Origin: CAKZNE01 sp002695025
GTDB lineage: Bacteria; Bacteroidota; Bacteroidia; Flavobacteriales; Schleiferiaceae
Reading direction: 5' to 3'
DNA: 64,000 bases
Assembly: GCA_913043285.1 (NCBI GenBank)
Contig: CAJWML010000001.1
Span: 558,001-622,000 of the forward strand
A program made the translations under genes and the position numbers. This document shows positions 42,627-51,748 of this stretch, piece by piece; position 1 is the first letter of the stretch; each line of letters starts with the position of its first letter. Under the pieces are notes generated by a model. That model did not search any database. It was given only the letters and a program-made list of their open reading frames with translations, and was not told the DNA's origin.

Positions 42627-43805
42627 AGCTTTGATACCCGGAAGTTCCTTGCCTTCCAAATACTCCAGCATAGCACCGCCCCCGGTTGAAACGTAGCTCA
42701 CATCGTCCTGCATATTAAACTTCTTAACTGCAGCAACAGAATCGCCACCTCCCACCAGGCTGAATGCACCATTTTTCGTGGCTTCCGCAATATAGTCGGC
42801 TGCTTTCTTCGTGCCATTGGAGAAGTTCTCAAATTCAAATACCCCCATAGGGCCATTCCATAAAATGGTTTTTGAGCCTTCTATAACCGGTTTGATCTCT
42901 TCCAAAGTTTCGGGCCCAACGTCCAGCCCCATCAAATTATCATCTATGGCTCCGGCATCTGAAATAGACCGCTTACCATCATTCGCAAATTCATCTGAAT
43001 TCACAGAGTCTTTGGGTAGATAAACATTAACACCTTGTTTTTCAGCAGACTTAAGTATTTCCCTGGCCGTTTCAAGGTAACTGTCTTCCACCAAGCTTTT
43101 ACCGATGGATCCACCTTTTGCCTTAATAAAGGTGTATGCCATACCTCCACCAATAATAAGGTTATCCAGCTTAGGTATCAGGTTTTGAAGAATATCGATC
43201 TTGGAAGACACCTTAGCTCCACCCACTAATGCAGTTACGGGATGAGCCTGCTGCTCCAATACCTTCCCAACATTCTCAATCTCAGCCGCCATAACCAATC
43301 CTGCCGCGGTGCTTTTGGGGAAAAAGCGGGCAATGATAGCTGTACTGGCATGTGCCCGGTGGGCCGTACCAAACGCATCGTTTATATATACATCGCCATT
43401 TTCCGAAAGCCTACGGGCAAACTCTTCATCTCCGTCCGTTTCTTCATTGTAAAAGCGTAGGTTTTCCAGCATAAGAATCTCGTCATTGCCCAGTTGCTTT
43501 GAAGCCGATACGGCTTCCTCTCCTATACAATCTTCTACAAACTTTACCTTCTTTCCACTTAGTTCTTCTAGTTTTGCCACAACGGATTTCAGGCTGAATT
43601 CAGGGTTTCGGATGCCGTCCGGACGCCCCAGATGGGACATAAGTACCGGGTGGCCTCCTTTTTCCATGATGGCTTTAATGGTTGGAATGGTTGCTCTTAT
43701 TCGTGTGTCATCCGTTACTTCGAGGGACTTGTTGAGAGGCACGTTAAAATCCACACGTACCAATACTCTTTTTCCTTCCAGCTTCAGATCGTTTATGGTC
43801 TTCAT
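42618..43805 (-). CDS. pgk: Phosphoglycerate kinase
   Basis: 395 residues. Moves a phosphate from 1,3-bisphosphoglycerate to ADP in glycolysis. The family start KRVLVRVDFNVPL, the LMSHLGRPDG segment and the nucleotide-binding GGGDSVAAVKKF and STGGGAMLEYLEGK are visible. Cytoplasmic, normal length. A predicted promoter lies 20 bases upstream. The end overlaps the CvpA-family gene. Confidence 0.98.
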   Translation of the reverse strand: MKTINDLKLEGKRVLVRVDFNVPLNKSLEVTDDTRIRATIPTIKAIMEKGGHPVLMSHLGRPDGIRNPEFSLKSVVAKLEELSGKKVKFVEDCIGEEAVSASKQLGNDEILMLENLRFYNEETDGDEEFARRLSENGDVYINDAFGTAHRAHASTAIIARFFPKSTAAGLVMAAEIENVGKVLEQQAHPVTALVGGAKVSSKIDILQNLIPKLDNLIIGGGMAYTFIKAKGGSIGKSLVEDSYLETAREILKSAEKQGVNVYLPKDSVNSDEFANDGKRSISDAGAIDDNLMGLDVGPETLEEIKPVIEGSKTILWNGPMGVFEFENFSNGTKKAADYIAEATKNGAFSLVGGGDSVAAVKKFNMQDDVSYVSTGGGAMLEYLEGKELPGIKALN

Positions 43806-43824
43806 TTTTGAATAAATTAGACCA

Positions 43825-43832
43825 CAAAAATA
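43825..43832 (-). promoter_or_regulatory. Predicted -7 promoter element TATTTTTG
   Basis: Matches TAnnTTTG on the minus strand, 20 bases before the pgk start codon. The same gap also serves the divergent holB-type gene. Confidence 0.5.
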
Positions 43833-43858
43833 ATAGCTTAAAGTTAAGAGAAGACTAA

Positions 43859-44995
43859 ATGCAGTTCAGGAATATTGATGGCCACGAGGATCTTAAGTCA
43901 ACGTTATTGCAGAGCGTTCAACGCGGCAGGGTAAGCCATGCCCAACTGTTTCACGGTCCGGAAGGCAATGGGGCTTTGCTTTTAGCTATTGCTTACGCTC
44001 AATACCTGGCCTGTTCCAACCCAAGTGAAATAGATAGTTGCGGTATTTGTCCTTCCTGCAAACAGTTTAATTCCTTTAATTACCCGGATCTGCACTTTGT
44101 GTACCCCGTTGCCAAAACTTCCAAAAGTAGTGATAAGCCACGCAGCTTAGATTTTATACAGGAATGGACACAACTCGTTAAAGAGGAGCGCTACTTTAGC
44201 TTGTTCCGCTGGCTTGAATTCGTGGGCATTGAAAATAAGCAGGCACAAATAAGTGTGTACGAAAGTACAGAAGTACTCAATCAGCTTAACCTGAAATCCT
44301 ATTCCGGAGGGTATAAATTCATGATCATCTGGATGCCGGAACGTATGAATAACAGTGCTGCCAACAAATTACTTAAGATCATAGAAGAGCCTCCCGCAAA
44401 AACGCTTTTTCTTCTGGTTTCTGAAAACCCAGATAGCCTTTTACAAACTATAACCAGCCGCTGCCAAAAAACCCTTATCCCCAAGTTTAGGAACGCCTCC
44501 GTAGAAAATTATTTAATTGAAAATGAAGGTGTTAAACCCCAAAACGCCCATGTAGCTGCCAAACTAGCGGATGGAAATATGGCGCGAGCCATTGACCTTG
44601 CAAAAAGGGCCGAGGCCTATAAGGGCTATGCCGTTCATTTCAGTACCTGGGTACGAAGCTGCTTTAAGGCTGACACGCACCAGATCTACTCCTGGGTAGA
44701 AGATGTAAGCCGCTTGGAACGAGAAAAACTCAAGGATTTTCTTCATTTCTGCTCCTCCACCTTACGGGAAAGCTTTGACCTTAATTTTATCCCGGCAGAA
44801 CAACCTAACCGTGTGTTTCACGAAATAAAATTTGAGCTGGAGAAATTTGCCCCTTTTGTGAATTTAAAAAACGGGAGGCAACTATTGGAGTTAATGGATC
44901 AGGCTTCTTATGATATAGGCCGAAACGGCAACCCAAAGATCATTTTAACGGATACAAGCCTAAAAATGGCGCGATATCTCCGGTTAAAGAACTGA
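43859..44995 (+). CDS. holB: DNA polymerase III subunit delta prime
   Basis: 378 residues, clamp-loader subunit. It has an AAA+ fold with a degenerate P-loop (HGPEGNGALLLA, lacking GKT), the four-Cys zinc module around CSNPSEIDSCGICPSCKQF, and the later NKLLKIIEEPPAKTLFLLVSE pattern with ITSRCQ. Delta prime subunits typically do not hydrolyse ATP, which fits. It is divergent from pgk. Confidence 0.94.
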   Translation: MQFRNIDGHEDLKSTLLQSVQRGRVSHAQLFHGPEGNGALLLAIAYAQYLACSNPSEIDSCGICPSCKQFNSFNYPDLHFVYPVAKTSKSSDKPRSLDFIQEWTQLVKEERYFSLFRWLEFVGIENKQAQISVYESTEVLNQLNLKSYSGGYKFMIIWMPERMNNSAANKLLKIIEEPPAKTLFLLVSENPDSLLQTITSRCQKTLIPKFRNASVENYLIENEGVKPQNAHVAAKLADGNMARAIDLAKRAEAYKGYAVHFSTWVRSCFKADTHQIYSWVEDVSRLEREKLKDFLHFCSSTLRESFDLNFIPAEQPNRVFHEIKFELEKFAPFVNLKNGRQLLELMDQASYDIGRNGNPKIILTDTSLKMARYLRLKN

Positions 44996-45099
44996 TTATT
45001 AGTGCTTTAGTCGCCTTGCTTGTTTTGTTCGATTTCCCACACTATCTCTTACCGGGAAGGGTACAACACCAGAAAGAGCCTTTATCAGCCCAGGCGGCC

Positions 45100-45987
45100 T
45101 TATTTTACCTTTTCCAGCACGTATATGAGGCTACTGGCATTTTTCTGTGAAGCGGCTTTAAGATTACTTATAAGTCCCGTCCAAACGGCTCTGAAATAAT
45201 TGATTTTTCCCCTGGCTATTTTTTCGCTGAGCATACTTACGTAAAAGGAGTCGAAAGGCATATTTCGAATTTCCTTTACCCTGAAACCAAAGCGCTCTGC
45301 GATATCTTCCAAATTTTTTTTCTTAAAATGATATAGGTGTAAAGGAACATCCAATGCGGCCCAGGCATTACCATATTTTTGAGCATCATAGGATTCATGA
45401 TTGGGAACCGCAATAATCAATTTCCCTCCTGCTCTTAAAGCAGTGTGAAAGTTTTTAATATGATTGCTTAGGTTGGGTAAGTGTTCTAAAACGTGCCAAA
45501 GGCTTATGCAGTCCAGTTTATTTTCAGATGACCAGTCATAACTATCCGGATCTACAAGATCAAGATTGTGATTTTCCTTTGCGTTTCTTCTTGCTTCCGC
45601 GGAGGGCTCCACTCCAGTAACCTGCCAGCCATTATCCTGGGCCGCTTTTAAAAAGAAACCGGTACCGGCACCATAATCCAACAACTTCCCTTTTTGGGCA
45701 ACAACATCGTTGATAAGCCTGATCTTGCCCTTTACCGCAATATTCCGTACCAAATGGTAAACCTTATCGATGAGAGACTCCTTCTTATCGGTGTGGCTTA
45801 CATAGTCTTCACTTTCATAATACTTACCTAAATCATCGTCCTCAGGCCGGGGATTGGTGATCCATAGCTTACACTCCTGGCACTCCTGTATAGTAAAGTA
45901 TTCTTTTTCACCGCGGAAGTACGGAGCATTACGCACCGTTTTAAATGAACTTGCCCCGCAAACGGGGCAATTTTTTTCTTCTACCAT
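45100..45987 (-). CDS. Class I SAM-dependent methyltransferase with N-terminal zinc ribbon
   Basis: 295 residues. The first 40 hold four Cys (CPVCG and CQECKLW) that would bind zinc. The Rossmann core (about 95-215) has the SAM motif LDYGAGTGFFLKA and an acidic residue in TGVEPSAEAR; WHVLEHLPN follows. This arrangement is common in methyltransferases of unknown or sugar substrates. The start codon is 7 bases from a parS-like site, and the gene is in line with mnmG. The substrate is unknown. Confidence 0.9.
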   Translation of the reverse strand: MVEEKNCPVCGASSFKTVRNAPYFRGEKEYFTIQECQECKLWITNPRPEDDDLGKYYESEDYVSHTDKKESLIDKVYHLVRNIAVKGKIRLINDVVAQKGKLLDYGAGTGFFLKAAQDNGWQVTGVEPSAEARRNAKENHNLDLVDPDSYDWSSENKLDCISLWHVLEHLPNLSNHIKNFHTALRAGGKLIIAVPNHESYDAQKYGNAWAALDVPLHLYHFKKKNLEDIAERFGFRVKEIRNMPFDSFYVSMLSEKIARGKINYFRAVWTGLISNLKAASQKNASSLIYVLEKVK

Positions 45988-45993
45988 TTTAAT

Positions 45994-46009
45994 TGTTTCA
46001 CGTGGAACT
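45994..46009. promoter_or_regulatory. parS-like site 1 (TGTTTCACGTGGAACT)
   Basis: 15 of 16 bases match the classical bacterial parS form TGTTTCACGTGGAACA, including the complete inner GTTTCACGTGGAAC. It fills most of the 21-base gap between mnmG and the methyltransferase gene. ParB binds such sites near the chromosome origin. Confidence 0.85.
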
Positions 46010-47886
46010 CATCGTCCCATATAAACTAATAGTACACTTATATCGGACGGGCTAACACCGCTTATCCGTTTTGCTTGCTTAATAGTTACAGGCCTCACCT
46101 TACTCAGCTTTTCTCTAGCCTCGTAGGATAAGCTCTTCAATTTGGTATAATCAAAATCCTCAGGAATAGAGAGGTCCTCAAGCCTAGTAAGCTTTTTCGC
46201 ATTTTCTCTTTCCTTTTCAATGTATCCTTGATACTTCTCCTTTATTTCAACCTGCTCCCATTCCTCACGTCCAAGCCCCTGGTCTAAAATATAATTAGCC
46301 AAAGGCTGATACTCCATTAAGTCTACCAATTCGATCTGGGGTCTGGCAAGCACGGTGTTTAATTTAACCTTCTGTTTTAAAGGTGATGTACTCTTTGCTT
46401 CTAAAAGTGGGTTTAGTATTTCTGGCTCCACACTTTCATGGCTTAACCATTTCTCCAATTCTGTGACCTTATTTACCTTTTGCTCCAGCCTTTTTATTTG
46501 GTCCTCTTTGGCCAGACCTAACTCATACGCACGGGGAGTTAATCGTACATCAGCATTATCCTGCCTTAAGAGAATGCGAAACTCCGCACGGCTGGTGAAC
46601 ATCCGGTAAGGTTCCTCAGTACCCTTTGTAATCAGATCATCAATCAGGACTCCTATATAGGCCTCTTCTCTTTCCAGCACAAATTCGCTCCTCCCGTGAA
46701 CCTTATTATGGGCATTAATTCCCGCCATTAACCCCTGGCAAGCGGCCTCCTCATAACCAGTAGTTCCATTAATTTGGCCCGCAAAATACAGACCCTCTAC
46801 CAACTTAGTCTCCAAAGTGTACTTTAACTGGGTCGGTGGAAAATAATCATACTCAATAGCATAACCTGGGCGGAAGATCTTTACATTCTCAAAGCCAGGC
46901 ACCATCCTAAGCGCCTTAGACTGTATCTCATCCGGCAAGCTAGTACTAAAGCCATTCACATATACTTCCACCGTATTCCATCCCTCAGGCTCAACAAAAA
47001 TCTGATGCCTATCCTTGTCAGCAAAGCGATTGATCTTATCTTCTATGCTAGGGCAGTAACGAGGCCCGGTGCTTTGTATCTGTCCATTGAACATTGGACT
47101 CCGATCAAAACCTTTCCTCAGTACATCATGGACCTCCGCAGATGTATAGGTAATGTGACAGCTTCTTTGCTTTTCTAAAGGACGTGTCTCCCAGCTAAAG
47201 CTAAATTTCTCAGGCATTTCATCACCTGGTTGCTCTTCCATTTTGGAATAATCCAAGGAACGCCCATCCACTCTTGGAGGTGTACCGGTTTTCATCCGAC
47301 CGGCTTCGAATCCTAAACTCACCAACTCTTCGGTAATACCCTTTGCTGCTCTCTCTCCGGCCCGACCACCACCAAATTGCTTCTCTCCAATATGGATCAA
47401 CCCATTTAAGAAAGTGCCGTTTGTAAGCACTACAGATTTTGACTTTATTTCAGAACCCAGCGAAGTACGAACGCCTAATACACGGTTCTTGTCAACGATT
47501 AATCCCGTTACCATATCCTGGTAGAAATCCAGGATCGGAATTCGCTCAAGTGTAAGTCGCCACTCCTCTGCAAATCGCATACGGTCGCTCTGTGCCCTTG
47601 GCGACCACATGGCCGGACCCTTGCTACGGTTGAGCATTCTGAACTGGATCATGGTTTTATCGGTAATGATGCCACTCATTCCTCCAAGTGCGTCAATCTC
47701 CCTCACGATCTGGCCTTTCGCAACACCCCCCATGGCGGGATTACAGCTCATTTGACCGATAGTTTGCAAATTCATGGTAACCAGCAAGGTTCTACTACCC
47801 AGGTTAGCCGCTGCAGCCGCTGCTTCACAGCCTGCATGACCCCCTCCAACTACAATAACATCATATTCCTCACTATACACAATCAA
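46009..47886 (-). CDS. mnmG: tRNA uridine-5-carboxymethylaminomethyl synthesis enzyme MnmG (GidA)
   Basis: 625 residues. With MnmE it modifies U34 of several tRNAs. The FAD-binding motif GGGHAGCEAAAAAANLG is at the N-terminus, followed by MSCNPAMGGVAKGQIVREIDALGG, and the later TSRAEFRILLRQDNAD signature. The start is TTG, or a GTG two codons on. Two parS-like sites flank the gene exactly, one in each short intergenic gap. In many bacteria gidA/mnmG lies near the replication origin, which agrees. Confidence 0.97.
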   Translation of the reverse strand: MIVYSEEYDVIVVGGGHAGCEAAAAAANLGSRTLLVTMNLQTIGQMSCNPAMGGVAKGQIVREIDALGGMSGIITDKTMIQFRMLNRSKGPAMWSPRAQSDRMRFAEEWRLTLERIPILDFYQDMVTGLIVDKNRVLGVRTSLGSEIKSKSVVLTNGTFLNGLIHIGEKQFGGGRAGERAAKGITEELVSLGFEAGRMKTGTPPRVDGRSLDYSKMEEQPGDEMPEKFSFSWETRPLEKQRSCHITYTSAEVHDVLRKGFDRSPMFNGQIQSTGPRYCPSIEDKINRFADKDRHQIFVEPEGWNTVEVYVNGFSTSLPDEIQSKALRMVPGFENVKIFRPGYAIEYDYFPPTQLKYTLETKLVEGLYFAGQINGTTGYEEAACQGLMAGINAHNKVHGRSEFVLEREEAYIGVLIDDLITKGTEEPYRMFTSRAEFRILLRQDNADVRLTPRAYELGLAKEDQIKRLEQKVNKVTELEKWLSHESVEPEILNPLLEAKSTSPLKQKVKLNTVLARPQIELVDLMEYQPLANYILDQGLGREEWEQVEIKEKYQGYIEKERENAKKLTRLEDLSIPEDFDYTKLKSLSYEAREKLSKVRPVTIKQAKRISGVSPSDISVLLVYMGR

Positions 47887-47888
47887 AA

Positions 47889-47904
47889 AGTTTCACGTGG
47901 AACA
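47889..47904. promoter_or_regulatory. parS-like site 2 (AGTTTCACGTGGAACA)
   Basis: 15 of 16 bases match TGTTTCACGTGGAACA, with the same inner GTTTCACGTGGAAC as site 1 and in the same orientation. It lies 2 bases before the mnmG start codon, within the 29-base gap to ybeY. The distance between the two sites is 1,895 bases. Confidence 0.85.
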
Positions 47905-47915
47905 CTCTCAATAGT

Positions 47916-48341
47916 TTAATTACCAATTATTTGAGCGTGCAAAATTAAAGATTTTTCCTCTTCCTCCCGCATCCGGGATTTTTCCTCCTGCGAGACATCA
48001 TTAAAACCTATTAGATGAAGCAAGCCATGGCATATAACTCTAAGCAACTCTTGCTGCTCACTTACCTTATATTCACTTGCTTGCTGCCTCACTTGCTCCT
48101 CGCTTATATAAATCTCACCCTCTACCTTTTCACCTTCTGAATAACCGAAGGTGATGATATCCGTATAATAATCATGCTTCAAATATTGCCAATTGATGGA
48201 CAAGATCTCCTCATTACTGATAAAGTTATAGGCGAGGTTCCCTATTTCTGAACCATGGTTTGAGCCAATAATGGTTAACCATTCCTTAAGAACACCATCT
48301 TTTCCTTTAAACTCAATTGGAAGGTTATGGAATTGTATCAA
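47916..48341 (-). CDS. ybeY: Endoribonuclease YbeY
   Basis: 141 residues. Metal-dependent RNase needed for 16S rRNA maturation and ribosome quality control. The metal motif reads HGLLHLIGFND, with two His as expected and Asp in the place of the usual third His (HGxLHLxGYDH). Asp at this place is, as I remember it, the common Bacteroidota form. The start is TTG, overlapping the stop of the DUF4175 gene (TTGA). Confidence 0.93.
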   Translation of the reverse strand: MIQFHNLPIEFKGKDGVLKEWLTIIGSNHGSEIGNLAYNFISNEEILSINWQYLKHDYYTDIITFGYSEGEKVEGEIYISEEQVRQQASEYKVSEQQELLRVICHGLLHLIGFNDVSQEEKSRMREEEEKSLILHAQIIGN

Positions 48342-51300
48342 TTTTGATTCAGGAATTGATTACTTTGAGATTTATAATACTTCTTCATATTCACCGGAGA
48401 CGTGTAGATACTTTCCTTTTGACCTTCCTTTTCCCGGAGGTATTTCTCCAATTGTTCCTGATACAATTGCTCCTTCTGCTCCGCGGATTTAGATTCCCTT
48501 TTCTCATCCTGTCTTTGCTCTCTTTCCGCCTGTTCAGACTCTAAAAGTCGGGTTTCTATCTCCTCGATCCTCTTCAGGCTCTCAGGTTGAATACCACCAT
48601 CCAGCAAATCCCTTTCCAAATCCTTCATTTCCTGCAGTGCCTTTTGCAGGTTTCCCTTATCCCCACTCATACCTTCCTGCTCCATATACTCCTCCAGCTG
48701 ACTTCTGATCTGCTCCTGCCTGCTCAGCATTTCCACAATCTCCTTACCGTTACGTCCCTCTCCTTTCTTCTGGCCGCCTTTTCCATCCTGACCAGTATCA
48801 CCTGGTTTCTCTCCTTGTTTCATATCGCCCATTTGCTTGGCCAATTCACTTTGCATTTTCCGCATATTGCTCAAACTTGGCTTTCCTCCTCCCGGTTTCT
48901 GGCAGGATTGGTTTCCTTGCATCATACTGGCCATTTGCATCTGCATTTGTTGCAAGGCCTGATCCAACAGCAAAGCGAGGTTATTTGCCGCAGTCATCAC
49001 AAACTGTTGGTAAGCGGCAGCCTGCCCACCATTCTGCTCCTCCAGGGTTTGAATACTCTTATCCAGGTTGCTTTTGATAGCTTCCAGCTCGTTATATACG
49101 GTCTCCTTGATCTCCGGCACACGCGTGCCTAATGCCACCAAGCTATCCTCAATAATCCGGGTGCCATCCTGTAGCCTCTTCTGATCCACCAATAATTTAC
49201 GGTATAAAGGGTCGCTTTTTCCAGACTTTTTGCTGAGCTCACTCAAATCCTCTACGTTAAAGGACAATGTTTCCAGATTCTCGAGTATCTGCCGAAGGGT
49301 TTTCATATCCTCCTGATGTTGCCGACCTTGCATTTGCATCATAGCCTGCATCATCTTCTGGCTCATTTGCTTCATATTCTCGCCACTCTTCTTCTGACTC
49401 TCATTGGCCTTTTGCTTCTGGTTCTGCTCCAATTGTTCCGAAGCATCCTGCATATTCTCATCAGCCTCCTGCTGCTCCTGCTCCATATCCTGTTTCTCCG
49501 CTTCTTCAGCAAACTGCTTGTTCTCCTCCTTAAGTTGATCTATCTTCTCCTTCGCCTTTTCAAACTCTTTCTGCACCTCCTCTTGTTCCGAAGCCTCCTT
49601 TCTATTATCCTCACTTTTCTTCGCAAGCTCCTCCATCTTCTCTCCCAATTCTTCCAGCCTTTCAGCCTCCTCCAGCACATCCTTTTGAAACTGAAGTTGC
49701 TTCAGCAACTCGTCAATTCGTTCTTCCGAGCGCTGGTTCTGCGAAGACATCTTCTCCATTTGATCCAGTTTCTCCTTTAACTGGTCAATGTTCATCTTCT
49801 CCATCAGTTCGTCAATCTCTTTCATCAAATCCTCTAACTCCTTCTTTTTGTCCTCATCTTTCAAGTCCTCTATTTTCTTCTCCTCTTCCTTCAATTGCTC
49901 ACTCTTCGGCTCCACCTTTTCCTCCTTCTGCCTGAGCTTTTCCCGCTCCTTTTCCATCTCCCTTTGGCGTTCCAGCAATTGCTGTTGCTTATCCATAAGT
50001 TCCTTCAAGCGCTCCTTATCCTTCCAGTCTGCCTTCTTACTATTTAACAACCTGTTCTTCAAGGCTTCCATATCCTTTTTCAATTGCTCACTAAACTGGT
50101 CAAGTTCCTCTTTTTCAGTAAAGTAGCTTTGATATTGTCGCTTAATCCGCTCCTTTTGTTCGTTTTTACTTAAAACCCTGGTTTCAAAAACTTTAGACTT
50201 AGCCGATTTTGCTCCATTCACACCATCATTATCCCAAACCTGAATGTATACACGTAGATTCCTGCTGTTTCCTGAAAGGCTATCCATGTCCACAACACCT
50301 GAAAAAACCTGACTGATGGCACTATTCTCTAACCGTAGGTCCTTCCTGCTTAAAGTCTTATCACCATCCTCAATAACCAGCTGCATTCGGCTAAAGCCGT
50401 AATCATCACTGATCTGACCTTTATAAAAAATCACATTTGGGGCCGAACTATCCGATACCAGGGAAGCTTCTATAACTGGAAATTCATCACGTATTACCTC
50501 CAACTCATTATCAACAGCACTTTGCTTCTCCAACCTACTATTGCGGGTAATAAGGCGATATTTCATAGAATGCAGCACTCGTTGCTCCAGGAAAAAATTC
50601 CCTTCCGTATTCCTGACGAACACATAAGTACTGTCACTCGTAGCCAGGCCTGCCTCTGATGTTGCCTCCGCGTTCAGGTTCCACGCCACCCTACTCCCTT
50701 CTGGTACATCAATCACCGACTTCATTTCCGTATCAAAAGGTGGAATGCGTGTATAGGCCGGGGGACTTACCTGGATGGAAAATGAACGGACCCGGGGAAC
50801 CGGCACCACATCCAGTTTGTAGGTGCGGCTTTCAAAGCCGTTGGCGTAAATGTTAAAACTGATATCCCTTTGGACTTTCTCCAGGCGATATTCAAAGTGA
50901 TTAGGACCCGACTTTACGAAACGTCCTGAGGCATCCTCGGATATAAACTGGGCACTTTCCGGCAAACTTTCCCCATCAAACATCAACTGGAGGGTAACAT
51001 CTTCTCCTTGTTCTGCCTGCATATTATCATTCAGCAGAATGAATTTAAACGGTGCCTCGGGCACAAATTCTCTTTGGTATTCCACAATACGCTTACTACT
51101 CTCCGAGATAGCCCTCCATTGTCCACTGACCAATAACACCAGAAATAGCAGGGTTGGGATCACCAATATGGGCCAGTATTTCAGGTTATCGCGGTAGTTT
51201 ACTGCATTGTTGAAAGGCACTGGATTCAGATTTTGAATCCGCTGATCAATACTAGCTTGTAACAGGCGATTATCCGCTTCAGATATCCGTGAGAGTTCAA

Positions 51301-51637
51301 GGGTATTGGTGATCTTATCACTAACCTCCGGGAAATACTGACCAATAAGTCTGGCTGCCTTATCGTATGATAGGTGACTTCCTATCCGAAGCAGGCCCAA
51401 TAAAGGCATAACTATGTACAGGAAAAGAATAATACCTAACCCACTGACCAGGGCAATAAGTAGCCCCAAACGTACCTTTCCACTGAAATGTCCAAAGTGT
51501 TCCAGCAGCGTGACCAGTAAAAAATAAAGAATGCCTATGCCCAGGAAATACATACCTCCACGCAATAATTTGCTTTGGTAATATTTACGGATGTAGGCAT
51601 CCAGCTTTAAACGTAATTCTTCCTTTATTTTCATCAT
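48338..51637 (-). CDS. DUF4175-family membrane protein with long coiled coil
   Basis: 1,099 residues. Three N-terminal membrane helices (about 24-46, 52-80, 150-172) are followed by a beta-rich extracytoplasmic region to about 510. A very long Glu/Lys/Gln-rich coiled coil (about 510-770) comes next, then a Gln/Met-rich helical part and a charged C-terminal tail. This matches the DUF4175 family of Bacteroidota, whose function is unknown. Its length and architecture suggest a structural or scaffolding role in the envelope. It heads a transcript with ybeY and mnmG. A predicted promoter lies 54 bases upstream. Confidence 0.85.
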   Translation of the reverse strand: MMKIKEELRLKLDAYIRKYYQSKLLRGGMYFLGIGILYFLLVTLLEHFGHFSGKVRLGLLIALVSGLGIILFLYIVMPLLGLLRIGSHLSYDKAARLIGQYFPEVSDKITNTLELSRISEADNRLLQASIDQRIQNLNPVPFNNAVNYRDNLKYWPILVIPTLLFLVLLVSGQWRAISESSKRIVEYQREFVPEAPFKFILLNDNMQAEQGEDVTLQLMFDGESLPESAQFISEDASGRFVKSGPNHFEYRLEKVQRDISFNIYANGFESRTYKLDVVPVPRVRSFSIQVSPPAYTRIPPFDTEMKSVIDVPEGSRVAWNLNAEATSEAGLATSDSTYVFVRNTEGNFFLEQRVLHSMKYRLITRNSRLEKQSAVDNELEVIRDEFPVIEASLVSDSSAPNVIFYKGQISDDYGFSRMQLVIEDGDKTLSRKDLRLENSAISQVFSGVVDMDSLSGNSRNLRVYIQVWDNDGVNGAKSAKSKVFETRVLSKNEQKERIKRQYQSYFTEKEELDQFSEQLKKDMEALKNRLLNSKKADWKDKERLKELMDKQQQLLERQREMEKEREKLRQKEEKVEPKSEQLKEEEKKIEDLKDEDKKKELEDLMKEIDELMEKMNIDQLKEKLDQMEKMSSQNQRSEERIDELLKQLQFQKDVLEEAERLEELGEKMEELAKKSEDNRKEASEQEEVQKEFEKAKEKIDQLKEENKQFAEEAEKQDMEQEQQEADENMQDASEQLEQNQKQKANESQKKSGENMKQMSQKMMQAMMQMQGRQHQEDMKTLRQILENLETLSFNVEDLSELSKKSGKSDPLYRKLLVDQKRLQDGTRIIEDSLVALGTRVPEIKETVYNELEAIKSNLDKSIQTLEEQNGGQAAAYQQFVMTAANNLALLLDQALQQMQMQMASMMQGNQSCQKPGGGKPSLSNMRKMQSELAKQMGDMKQGEKPGDTGQDGKGGQKKGEGRNGKEIVEMLSRQEQIRSQLEEYMEQEGMSGDKGNLQKALQEMKDLERDLLDGGIQPESLKRIEEIETRLLESEQAEREQRQDEKRESKSAEQKEQLYQEQLEKYLREKEGQKESIYTSPVNMKKYYKSQSNQFLNQN

Positions 51638-51690
51638 TTTCTTGCTTCCTGAGGTCCTAACGCAGTTTAAAGGGTGTAATTGCTCAATAT

Positions 51691-51698
51691 CAAAGGTA
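51691..51698 (-). promoter_or_regulatory. Predicted -7 promoter element TACCTTTG
   Basis: Matches TAnnTTTG on the minus strand, 54 bases before the DUF4175 gene start. It lies 19 bases from the gltX -7 element on the other strand, so the two promoters are back to back. Confidence 0.55.
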
Positions 51699-51717
51699 CA
51701 AAGCCTTAGAAGATAAT

Positions 51718-51725
51718 TATCTTTG
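51718..51725 (+). promoter_or_regulatory. Predicted -7 promoter element TATCTTTG
   Basis: Full match to TAnnTTTG, 23 bases before the gltX ATG. Identical to the element in the tRNA-Cys promoter. Confidence 0.6.
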
Positions 51726-51748
51726 CCGGCCCAAAGAAAAAGAAACCG

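Noticed and set aside
49316..50126. Two plus-strand frames rich in Leu, Ser and Phe, looking like membrane proteins
   Set aside because: They are the antisense of the Glu/Lys/Gln-rich coiled coil of the DUF4175 gene; such shadows always look hydrophobic.
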